Part shown: in pieces, positions 1-7,130 of the stretch | Layout of the letters: every line of letters starts with the position of its first letter | Numbering within the stretch: position 1 is the first letter of the stretch | Source: Streptococcus parapneumoniae | Lineage (GTDB): Bacteria > Bacillota > Bacilli > Lactobacillales > Streptococcaceae | Direction of reading: 5' to 3' | Length of the DNA stretch: 32,500 nt | Assembly (NCBI RefSeq): GCF_037076355.1 | Contig: NZ_AP026968.1 | Span: forward strand, 1 to 32,500 | Notes under the pieces: generated by a model | Seen by the model: only the letters and a program-made list of their open reading frames with translations | What the model was told of the DNA's origin: nothing | The model's database searches: none | Made by a program: the position numbers and the translations under genes

Positions 1-5
1 AACAT

Positions 6-57
6 TGTGGATTATTTTTCACAGCTTGTGGAAAATTCTTACTATCTATGGTAAAAT
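6..57 (+). promoter_or_regulatory. dnaA promoter with two DnaA boxes
   Basis: Two DnaA-box-like 9-mers on the minus strand, TAATCCACA (6-14) and TTTTCCACA (27-35), precede an extended -10, TGGTAAAAT (49-57). The overlap of boxes and promoter fits autoregulation of dnaA by its product, as is common in Firmicutes. The rest of the origin, if present, lies left of the window. Confidence 0.65.
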
Positions 58-100
58 AGGTCTAGTATTAAACTTTTAAATAGTAAAGGAGGAGAAAGGA

Positions 101-1462
101 TTGAAAGAAAAACAATTTTGGAATCGTATATTAGAATTTGCTCAAGAAAGACTGACTCGATCCATGTATGATTTCTATGCTATTCAAGCTGAACTCATCA
201 AGGTAGAGGAAAATGTTGCCACTATATTTTTACCACGATCTGAAATGGAAATGGTCTGGGAAAAACAACTAAAAGATATTATTGTAGTTGCTGGATTTGA
301 AATTTATGATGCTGAGATTACTCCTCACTATATTTTCACTAAACCTCAAGATACGGCTATCTCACAAGTTGAAGAAGCTACAAATTCAACTCTTTATGAC
401 TATAGTCCAAAGTTAGCATCTATTCCTTATTCGGATACGGGATTAAAAGAAAAGTATACCTTTGATAATTTTATTCAAGGGGATGGAAATGTTTGGGCAG
501 TATCAGCCGCTTTGGCTGTCTCTGAAGATTTGGCCTTGACCTATAATCCTCTTTTTATCTATGGAGGACCTGGGCTTGGTAAGACTCACCTGTTAAACGC
601 TATTGGAAATGAAATTCTAAAAAATATTCCAAATGCGCGTGTTAAATATATTCCTGCCGAAAGCTTTATCAATGACTTTCTTGATCACCTAAGACTTGGG
701 GAAATGGAAAAGTTTAAAAAGACCTATCGTAGTCTTGATCTTTTGTTAATCGATGATATCCAGTCACTCAGCGGAAAAAAAGTCGCAACTCAGGAAGAAT
801 TTTTCAATACCTTTAACGCCCTTCATGACAAGCAAAAACAGATTGTCCTAACCAGTGATCGTAGTCCAAAACATCTAGAAGGGCTCGAGGAGAGGCTTGT
901 CACGCGCTTTAGTTGGGGATTGACACAAACTATCACCCCCCCTGACTTTGAAACACGTATTGCCATTTTACAAAGTAAAACGGAACATTTAGGCTACAAT
1001 TTTCAAAGTGATACTCTAGAATACCTAGCTGGGCAATTTGACTCAAATGTTCGAGATCTTGAGGGAGCTATCAATGACATCACTTTAATTGCCAGAGTAA
1101 AAAACATCAAGGATATCACTATTGATATTGCTGCAGAAGCTATTAGAGCTCGCAAACAAGATGTTAGCCAAATGCTCGTCATCCCAATTGACAAAATCCA
1201 AAATGAAGTTGGTAACTTTTATGGTGTTAGTATCAAAGAAATGAAAGGAAGCAGACGCCTTCAAAATATTGTTTTAGCCCGTCAAGTAGCCATGTATTTA
1301 TCTAGAGAACTGACAGATAATAGTCTTCCAAAAATTGGGAAGGAATTTGGAGGAAAAGATCATACAACAGTCATTCATGCCCATGCAAAAATTAAATCTT
1401 TGATTGATGAAGACGATAATTTACGTTTAGAAATTGAATCAATCAAAAAGAAAATCAAATAA
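101..1462 (+). CDS. dnaA: Chromosomal replication initiator DnaA
   Basis: DnaA binds DnaA boxes at oriC, melts the origin and helps load the replicative helicase. The 453-aa protein has all four domains: an N-terminal interaction domain (about 1-80), a short variable linker, an AAA+ core with Walker A GGPGLGKT (155-162) and Walker B LLLIDDIQ (214-221), and a C-terminal helix-turn-helix with the DNA-binding signature [14 protein letters not shown]. The start is TTG at 101, preceded by a strong Shine-Dalgarno (AAAGGAGGAG, 85-94); the reading frame from it gives the N-terminus usual for streptococci. Length and order (dnaA-dnaN) are those of a normal Firmicute origin. DnaA boxes on both sides of the gene suggest it regulates itself and that the origin is split around the gene. 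Nothing looks damaged. Confidence 0.98.
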   Translation: MKEKQFWNRILEFAQERLTRSMYDFYAIQAELIKVEENVATIFLPRSEMEMVWEKQLKDIIVVAGFEIYDAEITPHYIFTKPQDTAISQVEEATNSTLYDYSPKLASIPYSDTGLKEKYTFDNFIQGDGNVWAVSAALAVSEDLALTYNPLFIYGGPGLGKTHLLNAIGNEILKNIPNARVKYIPAESFINDFLDHLRLGEMEKFKKTYRSLDLLLIDDIQSLSGKKVATQEEFFNTFNALHDKQKQIVLTSDRSPKHLEGLEERLVTRFSWGLTQTITPPDFETRIAILQSKTEHLGYNFQSDTLEYLAGQFDSNVRDLEGAINDITLIARVKNIKDITIDIAAEAIRARKQDVSQMLVIPIDKIQNEVGNFYGVSIKEMKGSRRLQNIVLARQVAMYLSRELTDNSLPKIGKEFGGKDHTTVIHAHAKIKSLIDEDDNLRLEIESIKKKIK

Positions 1463-1464
1463 CT

Positions 1465-1557
1465 TGTGGATAACTTTCGCTTTTTTATCTTTTTTATCCA
1501 CATTTTTTAAACAAGCTAAAAAACTTGATATGACTTACTTTTAGTCTGTTTTCCACA
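1465..1557. promoter_or_regulatory. DnaA boxes between dnaA and dnaN
   Basis: Three DnaA-box matches lie in the 158-bp gap between dnaA and dnaN: a perfect TTATCCACA on the minus strand (1465-1473), a perfect one on the plus strand (1494-1502), and TTTTCCACA (1549-1557). The segment is AT-rich and just upstream of dnaN, so it is either part of a bipartite oriC or a control site for dnaN. Confidence 0.8.
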
Positions 1558-1620
1558 GATTTCACAGACTCTATTATTACTATTATCCTTCTAATATTAA
1601 AAATAAATAAAGGAGAATCC

Positions 1621-2757
1621 ATGATTCATTTTTCAATTAATAAAAATTTATTTCTACAAGCCTTAAATATTACTAAGAGAGCTATTAGTTCTAAAAATGC
1701 CATTCCTATTTTATCAACAGTAAAAATTGACGTGACCAACGAAGGTGTTACTTTAATTGGTTCAAATGGTCAGATTTCAATTGAAAATTTTATTTCTCAA
1801 AAAAATGAAGATGCTGGTTTGTTAATTACTTCTTTAGGTTCGATTCTTCTTGAAGCTTCTTTCTTTATCAATGTAGTATCTAGTCTACCTGATGTGACTC
1901 TTGATTTTAAAGAAATTGAACAAAATCAAATTGTTTTAACCAGTGGAAAATCAGAAATTACCCTAAAAGGAAAAGATAGCGAACAGTACCCACGAATCCA
2001 AGAAATTTCAGCAAGCACTCCTTTGGTTCTTGAAACAAAATTACTCAAGAAAATTATCAATGAAACAGCTTTTGCTGCAAGTACACAAGAGAGTCGTCCA
2101 ATTTTGACAGGTGTTCATTTTGTATTGAGTCAACACAAAGAGTTAAAAACAGTGGCAACAGACTCTCATCGTCTAAGCCAGAAAAAATTGACTCTTGAAA
2201 AAAATAGTGATGATTTTGATGTCGTAATCCCTAGCCGTTCTCTACGCGAATTTTCAGCGGTATTTACAGATGATATTGAAACTGTAGAGATTTTCTTTGC
2301 TAACAATCAAATCCTCTTTAGAAGTGAAAATATTAGTTTCTACACACGTTTGTTAGAAGGAAACTATCCTGACACAGATCGCTTGATTCCAACAGACTTT
2401 AACACCACTATTACTTTTGATGTGGTAAACTTACGCCAGTCAATGGAACGTGCTCGTCTTTTATCAAGTGCGACTCAAAATGGTACTGTGAAACTTGAAA
2501 TTAAAGATGGGGTTGTTAGTGCCCATGTTCACTCTCCAGAAGTTGGTAAAGTAAACGAAGAAATCGATACTGACCAGGTTACTGGGGATGATTTGACCAT
2601 TAGTTTCAACCCAACTTACTTGATTGATTCTCTTAAAGCTTTAAATAGCGAAAAGGTGACCATTAGCTTTATCTCAGCTGTTCGTCCATTTACTCTTGTG
2701 CCAGCAGATACTGACGAAGACTTCATGCAGCTCATTACACCAGTTCGTACTAATTAA
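1621..2757 (+). CDS. dnaN: DNA polymerase III beta subunit (sliding clamp)
   Basis: DnaN forms the ring-shaped homodimer that tethers DNA polymerase and repair enzymes to DNA. The 378-aa length and the whole sequence match the three-domain beta clamp: an N-terminal domain opening with IHFSINKNLFLQAL, a central domain with the EGNYPDTDRLIP segment typical of clamps, and a C-terminal domain ending near ITPVRTN, where partner peptides bind. The ATG at 1621 has an AAAGGAG Shine-Dalgarno 7 nt upstream. It follows dnaA with DnaA boxes in the gap. A hairpin terminator directly after the stop separates it from the DUF951 gene, which has its own extended -10 promoter. Confidence 0.98.
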   Translation: MIHFSINKNLFLQALNITKRAISSKNAIPILSTVKIDVTNEGVTLIGSNGQISIENFISQKNEDAGLLITSLGSILLEASFFINVVSSLPDVTLDFKEIEQNQIVLTSGKSEITLKGKDSEQYPRIQEISASTPLVLETKLLKKIINETAFAASTQESRPILTGVHFVLSQHKELKTVATDSHRLSQKKLTLEKNSDDFDVVIPSRSLREFSAVFTDDIETVEIFFANNQILFRSENISFYTRLLEGNYPDTDRLIPTDFNTTITFDVVNLRQSMERARLLSSATQNGTVKLEIKDGVVSAHVHSPEVGKVNEEIDTDQVTGDDLTISFNPTYLIDSLKALNSEKVTISFISAVRPFTLVPADTDEDFMQLITPVRTN

Positions 2758-2760
2758 GTG

Positions 2761-2790
2761 AAAGAGGTTGAGCTTAGCTCGCCTCTTTTA
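2761..2790 (+). terminator. Rho-independent terminator after dnaN
   Basis: AAAGAGG (2761-2767) pairs with CCTCTTT (2782-2788), and GAGC/GCTC forms an inner extension; a short T run follows. It begins a few bases after the dnaN stop. Confidence 0.75.
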
Positions 2791-2799
2791 TGATATAAT
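2791..2799 (+). promoter_or_regulatory. Extended -10 promoter of the DUF951 gene
   Basis: TGATATAAT is a perfect extended -10 placed 22 bp before the ATG at 2822, right after the dnaN terminator. No good -35 is visible, which is acceptable for an extended -10 promoter. Confidence 0.7.
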
Positions 2800-2821
2800 C
2801 GAAAAAGAAAAGGAGAGTAGT

Positions 2822-3016
2822 ATGTATCAAGTTGGAAATTTTGTTGAAATGAAAAAACCACATGCTTGTACTATCAAGTCAACAGGAAAAAAAGCTAATC
2901 GTTGGGAAATTACACGTGTGGGAGCAGATATCAAAATAAAATGCAGTAATTGTGACCATGTTGTCATGATGGGACGCTATGATTTTGATCGAAAAATGAA
3001 TAAAATTATTGACTGA
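2822..3016 (+). CDS. DUF951 family small protein
   Basis: A 64-aa conserved Firmicute protein of the DUF951 family, almost always found next to dnaN and ychF. The sequence starts MYQVGNFVEMKKPHACT and contains a CSNC pair (with the earlier HAC) that looks like a small metal- or nucleic-acid-binding fold. Its biochemical role is not established. An upstream ATG at 2768 is in frame, but it lies inside the dnaN terminator hairpin and has no ribosome binding site. The ATG at 2822 has AAGGAG at the right distance and gives the family's usual length. The island described below is inserted 18 bp after its stop codon. Confidence 0.93.
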   Translation: MYQVGNFVEMKKPHACTIKSTGKKANRWEITRVGADIKIKCSNCDHVVMMGRYDFDRKMNKIID

Positions 3017-3017
3017 G

Positions 3018-3036
3018 AACCCTTAGTTAGAGGGTT
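3018..3036 (+). terminator. Hairpin after the DUF951 gene
   Basis: AACCCT (3018-3023) pairs with AGGGTT (3031-3036) around a 7-nt loop. No T run follows directly, so it is a weak or merely transcript-stabilising terminator. It abuts the left attachment repeat. Confidence 0.4.
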
Positions 3037-3060
3037 AGCACTTTATCCCTTTTTGTGTTA
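3035..3060. repeat. attL: left 26-bp attachment repeat of the island
   Basis: The 26 bases here, beginning TTAGCACTTTATCCC and ending TTTGTGTTA, are repeated without mismatch and in the same orientation at 15998-16023. The two copies flank the integrase-bearing island exactly, as expected for attL and attR after site-specific integration. The bases that follow (GATTATAAT) place a TATAAT at 3064-3069, so a promoter-like sequence is also regenerated at this end. Confidence 0.9.
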
Positions 3061-3153
3061 GATTATAATCCACACACTTTTAAACTTGTTTAGAGCGCCC
3101 AAAAGCTTGATATTGTTGAGTTTTTAAAAAATCTCATTTGATTAGAAATCATT

Positions 3154-3168
3154 AAAAGTTCCTAAAAA
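3154..3168. repeat. Candidate integrase arm-type site, left
   Basis: AAAAGTTCCTAAAAA occurs here, 94 bp inside attL, and again at 15932-15946, 52 bp inside attR, in the same orientation. A repeat just inside each attachment site is where tyrosine-integrase arm sites would be expected. The right copy overlaps the end of the integrase gene. Confidence 0.35.
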
Positions 3169-3183
3169 TTCTCAAAAAGTACA

Positions 3184-3207
3184 CAAAAAAAGCCCCACAA
3201 AAGGGCT
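3184..3207 (-). terminator. Terminator of the leftward island operon
   Basis: Read on the minus strand, AGCCC (3207-3203) pairs with GGGCT (3195-3191), followed by seven T residues (3190-3184). It lies downstream of the last leftward gene (stop at 3446) and keeps island transcription from reaching the DUF951 gene. Confidence 0.75.
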
Positions 3208-3238
3208 AAGATTTGACGAGTTCAGCAGGCAAGAAACT

Positions 3239-3262
3239 AGCACGGTCAAACGTGCTTTTTTT
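3239..3262 (+). terminator. Rightward terminator inside the island's left edge
   Basis: AGCACG (3239-3244) pairs with CGTGCT (3251-3256) and is followed by six T residues. It would stop rightward transcription entering from the dnaN side or from the TATAAT created at attL. Confidence 0.75.
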
Positions 3263-3445
3263 ATTGCTGGTTGCTGATAGGTATATTATACCATGAAGCG
3301 CGTGGTTTATAAGATTATGACCTCACAAAAACCCCCAGATTTGTTTCTAAGGGCTTCTAGTTTGTCCGTGGTGTTTTAGTTGTCCAGTACGAAACAAAGC
3401 AAAATAGGGGGCGAATATGAAGCCTACGCCTACATTTGACAACAT

Positions 3446-3574
3446 TTATGCTTCTAACTCTTGTAGTAAGGTTAAATCTAAACCATCAAGGTCAAAATCT
3501 ATGTTTAAATCGATGTCTATCTCCATATCCTCTAATTGGATATTCTCCAAATCAATCAAAAAATCTTCAATCAT
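3446..3574 (-). CDS. Small acidic protein with no basic residue
   Basis: A 42-aa reading frame on the minus strand, starting MIEDFLIDLENIQLEDMEI, with GGGGGG as ribosome binding site 5-10 nt before the ATG. About 15 of 42 residues are Asp or Glu and there is no Lys, Arg or His. Acidic residues alternate with Ile and Leu (DIDLNIDFDLDGLDL), giving an amphipathic, DNA-like charge pattern. It is the last gene of the leftward operon, 53 bp after the ArpU-like gene and before the operon terminator. I do not recognise a family. Small phage proteins this acidic are often inhibitors that mimic nucleic acid, but here that is only a guess from composition. Confidence 0.6.
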   Translation of the reverse strand: MIEDFLIDLENIQLEDMEIDIDLNIDFDLDGLDLTLLQELEA

Positions 3575-3627
3575 GTCATCCCCCCTCAATTAAATCTCAA
3601 CATTTCTCAACAAAACACCACAAACGC

Positions 3628-4020
3628 CTACTTATATGCTTCTAGCTCTCCGTTCTGGTGGATTCTCGCAAAGTTTAAGACGGCTATCTGTTTGTATCGG
3701 TGGTAGCTAGTGGAGCTAGTACCTGCCATCTCTACGCATTCACTCATTGTTTTCTTCCTCATGTAGCAATAATGGATAATAAAGTATTTTCTGGCTCGCT
3801 TGTTCTCTATCTTATTGATATCGTTGGCGAATATTTCCAACCCCTCACGGATTGCTTTTTCATGTTCACCACTCAAATTCCACTGATCAGGTAAGACAAG
3901 TTTCCAAGCCTCTTCATCGATACTAACTTGGTTTTCACTCCCTGCCATCCTCTGGAATCTCAGAAAGTATGTCATCCTCTCTCTGACGTTCATCATCGTT
4001 TTAAACTTATCCAGCTCCAT
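3628..4020 (-). CDS. ArpU-like phage transcriptional regulator
   Basis: A 130-aa protein resembling the ArpU/DUF1492 group of small phage regulators, which control late gene expression and have a sigma-region-4-like helix-turn-helix at the C-terminus. The N-terminal half is mixed helical (MELDKFKTMMNVRERMTYF). The C-terminal part, about residues 85-125, reads like a recognition helix (MSECVEMAGTSSTSYHRYKQ). The ATG has AAGGAG 8 nt upstream. It lies at the end of the leftward operon, where late-control proteins of phages and satellites often sit, so it may act on the helper's or its own late promoter. The family call is by resemblance and moderate; the DNA target is unknown. Confidence 0.6.
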   Translation of the reverse strand: MELDKFKTMMNVRERMTYFLRFQRMAGSENQVSIDEEAWKLVLPDQWNLSGEHEKAIREGLEIFANDINKIENKRARKYFIIHYCYMRKKTMSECVEMAGTSSTSYHRYKQIAVLNFARIHQNGELEAYK

Positions 4021-4035
4021 TAGTTCGCTCCTTCA

Positions 4036-4088
4036 TGATATAATATTATTGAGATTATAGCTGAGGCGGAGCGCCTTGGCTTTTTTTG
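4036..4088 (+). terminator. Strong rightward terminator with its own promoter
   Basis: A 10-bp stem (AGCTGAGGCG, 4059-4068, with CGCCTTGGCT, 4072-4081, two G-U pairs) is followed by a run of T. An extended -10, TGATATAAT (4036-4044), lies just upstream on the same strand, so a transcript started there would be only about 40 nt long. The same DNA read leftward carries TATAAT (4059-4054), a likely promoter for the ArpU-like gene. Confidence 0.6.
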
Positions 4089-4191
4089 CTATTTCTCTAT
4101 GTTCGCTCTAGCTTCAAATTCTTTCCCGTGAGAAAAAATGTACAATGACGGTGTGAAGCTCATAGAAGCGCGTGGGGAGGGAGATAGCCCC

Positions 4192-4754
4192 CATATCTCC
4201 TTATGGTTTGATAAGCAATTAAGGGATGTTTTTATTTCTCTTATTTCCTTGTCATTCTGCAAGCAATTAAGGCAAGTTATTTCTTTGCTTATCTGCTTAT
4301 CATTTGGTAAGCAACAAATCCAAAATAACAGACTTTTAAACTGCTCTTATCTCCTTATCATTTGGTAGGAAAATAAGGGGAGTTATTTTAGTTCTTATTT
4401 CCCTGTCATTTTGTAAGGAGAAAATTCAAATTAAGGAAGCTAATAAGTCTCCTTATCTCCTTACAGTTTTTCAGGGAGCAAAATCAAAATAAGCGATGTT
4501 ATTTCCTGTCTTATTTCCTTACCGTTTGACAAGGAGAAAAACGAAAATAAGGAGCTTTTAAATTCGTCTTAACTCCCTATCGTTTTGTAAGCAATTAAGA
4601 AGGCTTATTGTCGTCCTTATCTGCTTATCATTCTGCAAGGAGTAAATCCGAAATAAGAGGGGTAAAAACTCCGCTTATCTGCTTGTCGTTTCTCAGGGAG
4701 TTAAGGAGGGTTATTATTGCTCTTATCTGCTTGATAAATGATAGGGGGATATGG
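4192..4754. repeat. Array of 11 degenerate repeats at exact 48/58-bp spacing
   Basis: Units beginning CTTATCTSCTTATCRTTT, or close variants, start at 4192, 4240, 4288, 4346, 4394, 4452, 4510, 4568, 4616, 4674 and 4722. The intervals are 48, 48, 58, 48, 58, 58, 58, 48, 58 and 48 bp. Each unit continues with about TGYAAGSA and then an AATAAG-type segment; long units carry 10 extra bases in the middle (about AGNAAAANCNAAAA). Most units hold an inverted pair such as CTTATTT/AAATAAG. There is no convincing coding frame on either strand in 4100-4796. A single partial copy lies near the other end of the island (14638-14697). The function is unknown. The array sits between the terminase-small-like and ArpU-like genes. 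Confidence 0.85.
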
Positions 4755-4796
4755 CCACTTTCTCGGCGTTCGCTCGGAGTTCAAGTATGTACACCC

Positions 4797-5111
4797 TTAC
4801 CATTCTTCTGGTTCGCTAAACATAGATTCAGGAAAGCCACAAGCTGAAATCAAATACTGACAAGCACTATAATCTACCCAAAGCGCTCCATCTTCAGAAT
4901 GGTGGAAATACTTGCCTGATAGCGCTCCAAGATATGCACCATTTTTATATATAGACACCCCACCTTTTCGGCTTGGTAACAGTCCAGTATATCCTCTACG
5001 CAGTCCATGCTTCAAAGCGTTGCTATTGCCATATTTTGGCTTTCTGTTGCCCCTGTTGCCTTTTGCTACTTGGTTGCCTGGTAAAAATCTCCCTCGGCTA
5101 TCACGTTCCAT
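4797..5111 (-). CDS. Protein with terminase-small-subunit-like N-terminus
   Basis: A 104-aa protein starting with GRFLPGNQVAKGNRGNRKP followed by GNSNALKHGL. The glycine-, asparagine- and lysine-rich pattern ending in NALKHG is characteristic of the N-terminus of many phage small terminase subunits. The second half (about 45-104; GGVSIYKNGAYLGALSG, then WVDYSACQYLI) is unfamiliar and lacks an obvious oligomerisation helix bundle. Gram-positive satellites commonly carry their own TerS to redirect helper packaging, so a packaging role is plausible. At 104 aa it is shorter than a usual TerS, so it may instead be an N-terminal-domain relative that interferes with packaging. Both sides are occupied by repeat arrays. 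ATG at 5111; no strong Shine-Dalgarno. Confidence 0.5.
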   Translation of the reverse strand: MERDSRGRFLPGNQVAKGNRGNRKPKYGNSNALKHGLRRGYTGLLPSRKGGVSIYKNGAYLGALSGKYFHHSEDGALWVDYSACQYLISACGFPESMFSEPEEW

Positions 5112-5149
5112 ATTGCATCCTTTCTACGGTGTTCGTTTGGTATTTTTTT

Positions 5150-5515
5150 GCCACTACTTCACAAAAACCTCACCTTTTCTAACCCTCGGTAAACCTCTCT
5201 ACCTTGTGGTAACCTTGGGGCTTTTAAATACGCAACCTTGACAAAACCTTTACATTTTTTGCTCTTACCTCACCAAAACCTCACCATTGAAAAACTTCGA
5301 TACCTTACCAAAACCTTACCGTTCTATGGTTCTAAAAAAGTAGCTATACCTTAGGGTAATCTTAGGGTTCTATCACTGGAAAAAAGCCCTGTACCTTGCT
5401 AAAACCTTGCTATTTTGAAGTATGTGACCTTAGCCTAATCTTAGCCTATTTTTAATATTTTTAAATACACAACCTTGTACTTTTTATATATGTAACCTCA
5501 CCCTTACCTCACCCT
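5150..5515. repeat. Cluster of two-part sites with 11-bp spaced halves
   Basis: Stretch 5112-5631 has no gene. It holds about ten sites made of two direct half-sites 11 bp apart. Clear ones are ACCTCACCAAAACCTCACC (5267-5285), ACCTTACCAAAACCTTACC (5302-5320), ACCTTAGGGTAATCTTAGGG (5348-5367), ACCTTGCTAAAACCTTGCT (5393-5411), ACCTTAGCCTAATCTTAGCC (5427-5446) and the site at 5495-5513. Weaker ones lie at 5155-5240. The two halves of a site nearly always match each other, while sites differ among themselves. An 11-bp period places two protein monomers on the same DNA face. The binding protein is unknown. Confidence 0.8.
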
Positions 5516-5631
5516 TTTTTTGGAACGCTCTGCTTACTTAAACCCTTGATATATCTAGCTTTTTTAACATTTAAACCGTCTAATATGTAATATTTGTTCG
5601 TTTTGTAAATTACACACTACTTCATATTGTC

Positions 5632-6135
5632 TCACAATCTCGAACCATTCAGCCAAAATCTATCCCCTTTTTCAATATACTTCAAAAACTTCTTATAGTG
5701 CTTATGATACCTGTCACGCTTCATATACCTTGGTCTTTCAGGGAAACCATCAAACATATATCTACCACGTCTAGGACTCCACCCTGGTTCTACCTTTCTG
5801 GCTTCTTTTAGTGCAAGCTCCCAGTAGTATTGGCAATCCGTTTTACTACGGTTCAGGGTACTCTTGTGGATATCTAGACAAGTACCGCAACTAAAATATA
5901 AATACCGTTTATAAAGTAACCTGCACCGTCTCCCACAATCAGGGCAAAGAAAGAAATATCGATTACCTCCCTTAGTTCCTGCTATTCTGTCTAATTCAAA
6001 TGACTCTACACCAAAATCAATCATTAAATTATTCAAATCAATCTCTAAACGTTGACCGTCCAACTCTGCTATACCCTTAGATATTCCTCTCAGCTTCATT
6101 GGTTTAGTGATTGTTTCTATTGCTAACTGCTTCAT
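5632..6135 (-). CDS. Zinc-ribbon protein of unknown function
   Basis: A 167-aa protein with a four-cysteine zinc-ribbon signature: CPDC at 64-67 and CGTC at 83-86, separated by a basic linker. The N-terminal 60 residues are mixed and unfamiliar. The C-terminal third is rich in Arg, Lys, Tyr and His (RYMKRDRYHKHYKKFLKYIEK), suggesting nucleic-acid binding. It sits in the leftward operon downstream of the 176-aa gene and before the 11-bp doublet cluster, which makes it one candidate binder of those sites; that link is inference from proximity. No family name is offered. ATG at 6135, followed by MKQLAIETITKPMKL. Confidence 0.7.
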   Translation of the reverse strand: MKQLAIETITKPMKLRGISKGIAELDGQRLEIDLNNLMIDFGVESFELDRIAGTKGGNRYFFLCPDCGRRCRLLYKRYLYFSCGTCLDIHKSTLNRSKTDCQYYWELALKEARKVEPGWSPRRGRYMFDGFPERPRYMKRDRYHKHYKKFLKYIEKGDRFWLNGSRL

Positions 6136-6205
6136 TATTTCCCCCTATATGGAAAAACCCAAAACTATTGACTTGATAGCAAAAAGGGGATTGCTCCCCT
6201 GTGTT

Positions 6206-6736
6206 CTACTTCAAATGCTCTGTATAACCAGCAAGGCCTTTATATTCGCCCTCTACGTCCAACTTTTGGAGTAGGCTAATACTTTCATCGCCCAGCATTT
6301 CCAACGTACCAAAAGCAGTCATAGAGTCCATAGGGATAGGCTTATCAGAAAGCAAGCGATCAGCATAGTCTAATAGTTCTAGCTCGTAGTCTGTTACTTT
6401 CTCCAGCAAACTCTCAAAATCCTCTGACTCTTTGAGTTGAAGCACGCGCTCCCGTTTATAACGTTCCTCAAATGCTTCAGCCTCTTCTGGTTGTTTGTGG
6501 TAGTCTTTAAAGCTATCACAAATACGCTTGAAAGTCTTGTTTAGCTTGTGATCTTCCACATACTCAGCGACAAGCGTTCCCTTATCCTTGTAGGTCAATG
6601 AGATTACAGGCTGGCAATATGTTCCAGTCATATATCCCAGTAGCGCGTGACCTGCTACTTGAGCGGTCGCCTGATCACAAAAATAGTAAGTGAAAGTGAA
6701 TGTTTTTGCTTTATCTGAAAATGTTTTTAATGTCAT
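6206..6736 (-). CDS. Island protein of unknown function (176 aa)
   Basis: An intact 176-aa frame starting MTLKTFSDKAKTFTFTYYF, with AGGAG 8 nt before the ATG. The first 60 residues look like a beta-rich domain. The remainder is strongly helical and acidic (EEAEAFEERYKRERVLQL, then ESLLEKVTDYELELLDYAD), suggesting a coiled coil. It follows the Cse60-like gene after 18 bp in the same operon. I do not recognise the family. Codon use and spacing support a real gene; no function can be read from the sequence. Confidence 0.75.
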   Translation of the reverse strand: MTLKTFSDKAKTFTFTYYFCDQATAQVAGHALLGYMTGTYCQPVISLTYKDKGTLVAEYVEDHKLNKTFKRICDSFKDYHKQPEEAEAFEERYKRERVLQLKESEDFESLLEKVTDYELELLDYADRLLSDKPIPMDSMTAFGTLEMLGDESISLLQKLDVEGEYKGLAGYTEHLK

Positions 6737-6754
6737 GTTGTTTCTCCTGTTCTG

Positions 6755-6928
6755 TTATTTGTATAGAACCATCACACTGGTTAGTGTATCCATATCCTCA
6801 CTATTCCCCACTGTTGCCTCTGTATATTTCACGTCAATAACTTCAACGCCTGCCATAAAACCATTTACCTGGCTTTCCAATTCCCAAAGGGCTTTCTTGT
6901 ATTTCTGATGAAATAGTTTAATTTTCAT
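6755..6928 (-). CDS. Cse60-like small protein
   Basis: A 57-aa frame starting MKIKLFHQKYKKALWELES and ending in TLTSVMVLYK, with AGAGGA 6-7 nt upstream of the ATG. The pattern of a short N-terminal strand, a helix, then EVIDVKYT and a final hydrophobic strand resembles the Cse60 family, first named for a Bacillus sporulation-expressed protein and common in phages and islands of non-sporulating Firmicutes. The molecular function of the family is not known. It is the first gene after the candidate origin in the leftward operon, 18 bp before the 176-aa gene. The family assignment is from memory of the pattern. Confidence 0.65.
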   Translation of the reverse strand: MKIKLFHQKYKKALWELESQVNGFMAGVEVIDVKYTEATVGNSEDMDTLTSVMVLYK

Positions 6929-7130
6929 GTTGTTTTTCCTCTTTCTGTTTTTAAGGGTGTCACTAGTAGTTACACCATTGCAAGGGGGTCGGTACTATCT
7001 ACCCCATTTTGTTTAAATGTTTTAGTGTTTGTCAGGTACTGCTTTTAGTTCGTTGATCTTTCTTTTACATCCGTCATGTTCCACTTCCTCTTTTTTATTT
7101 TAAGGTAAATTATGTAATATTTTTCGTGTT

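Larger units (their letters stand above)
3184..3278 (-). ncRNA. Candidate small RNA at the island's left end
   Basis: On the minus strand an extended -10, TGGTATAAT (3293-3285), is followed about 95 nt later by the strong terminator at 3207-3184, with no reading frame of note between them. The predicted RNA folds an internal hairpin (AGCACG/CGTGCT) and carries the 12-mer CTTGCCTGCTGA, which is also in the integrase leader. The promoter has no clear -35. This is a prediction from signals alone; the segment could also be only the 3' end of the operon transcript. Confidence 0.4.

Noticed and set aside
2768..2821. Longer start for the DUF951 gene
   Set aside because: The extension lies in the dnaN terminator hairpin and upstream of the gene's own promoter; no ribosome binding site.
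4138..4368. 76-aa frame (and another at 4608-4847) in the 48/58 array
   Set aside because: The peptides simply repeat the translated DNA repeat (SLICLSF, LRQVISLLIC); no ribosome binding site, and the frame is not kept between units.
4192..4754. CRISPR array
   Set aside because: The repeats are degenerate, spacers are not unique sequences of constant length, and no cas genes are present.
7022..7084. 20-aa frame from GTG (EHDGCKRKINELKAVPDKH), or 10-aa frame from the nested ATG
   Set aside because: Too short to support; the ribosome binding site is too close to the GTG. The ATG version could be a leader peptide but nothing else supports it.
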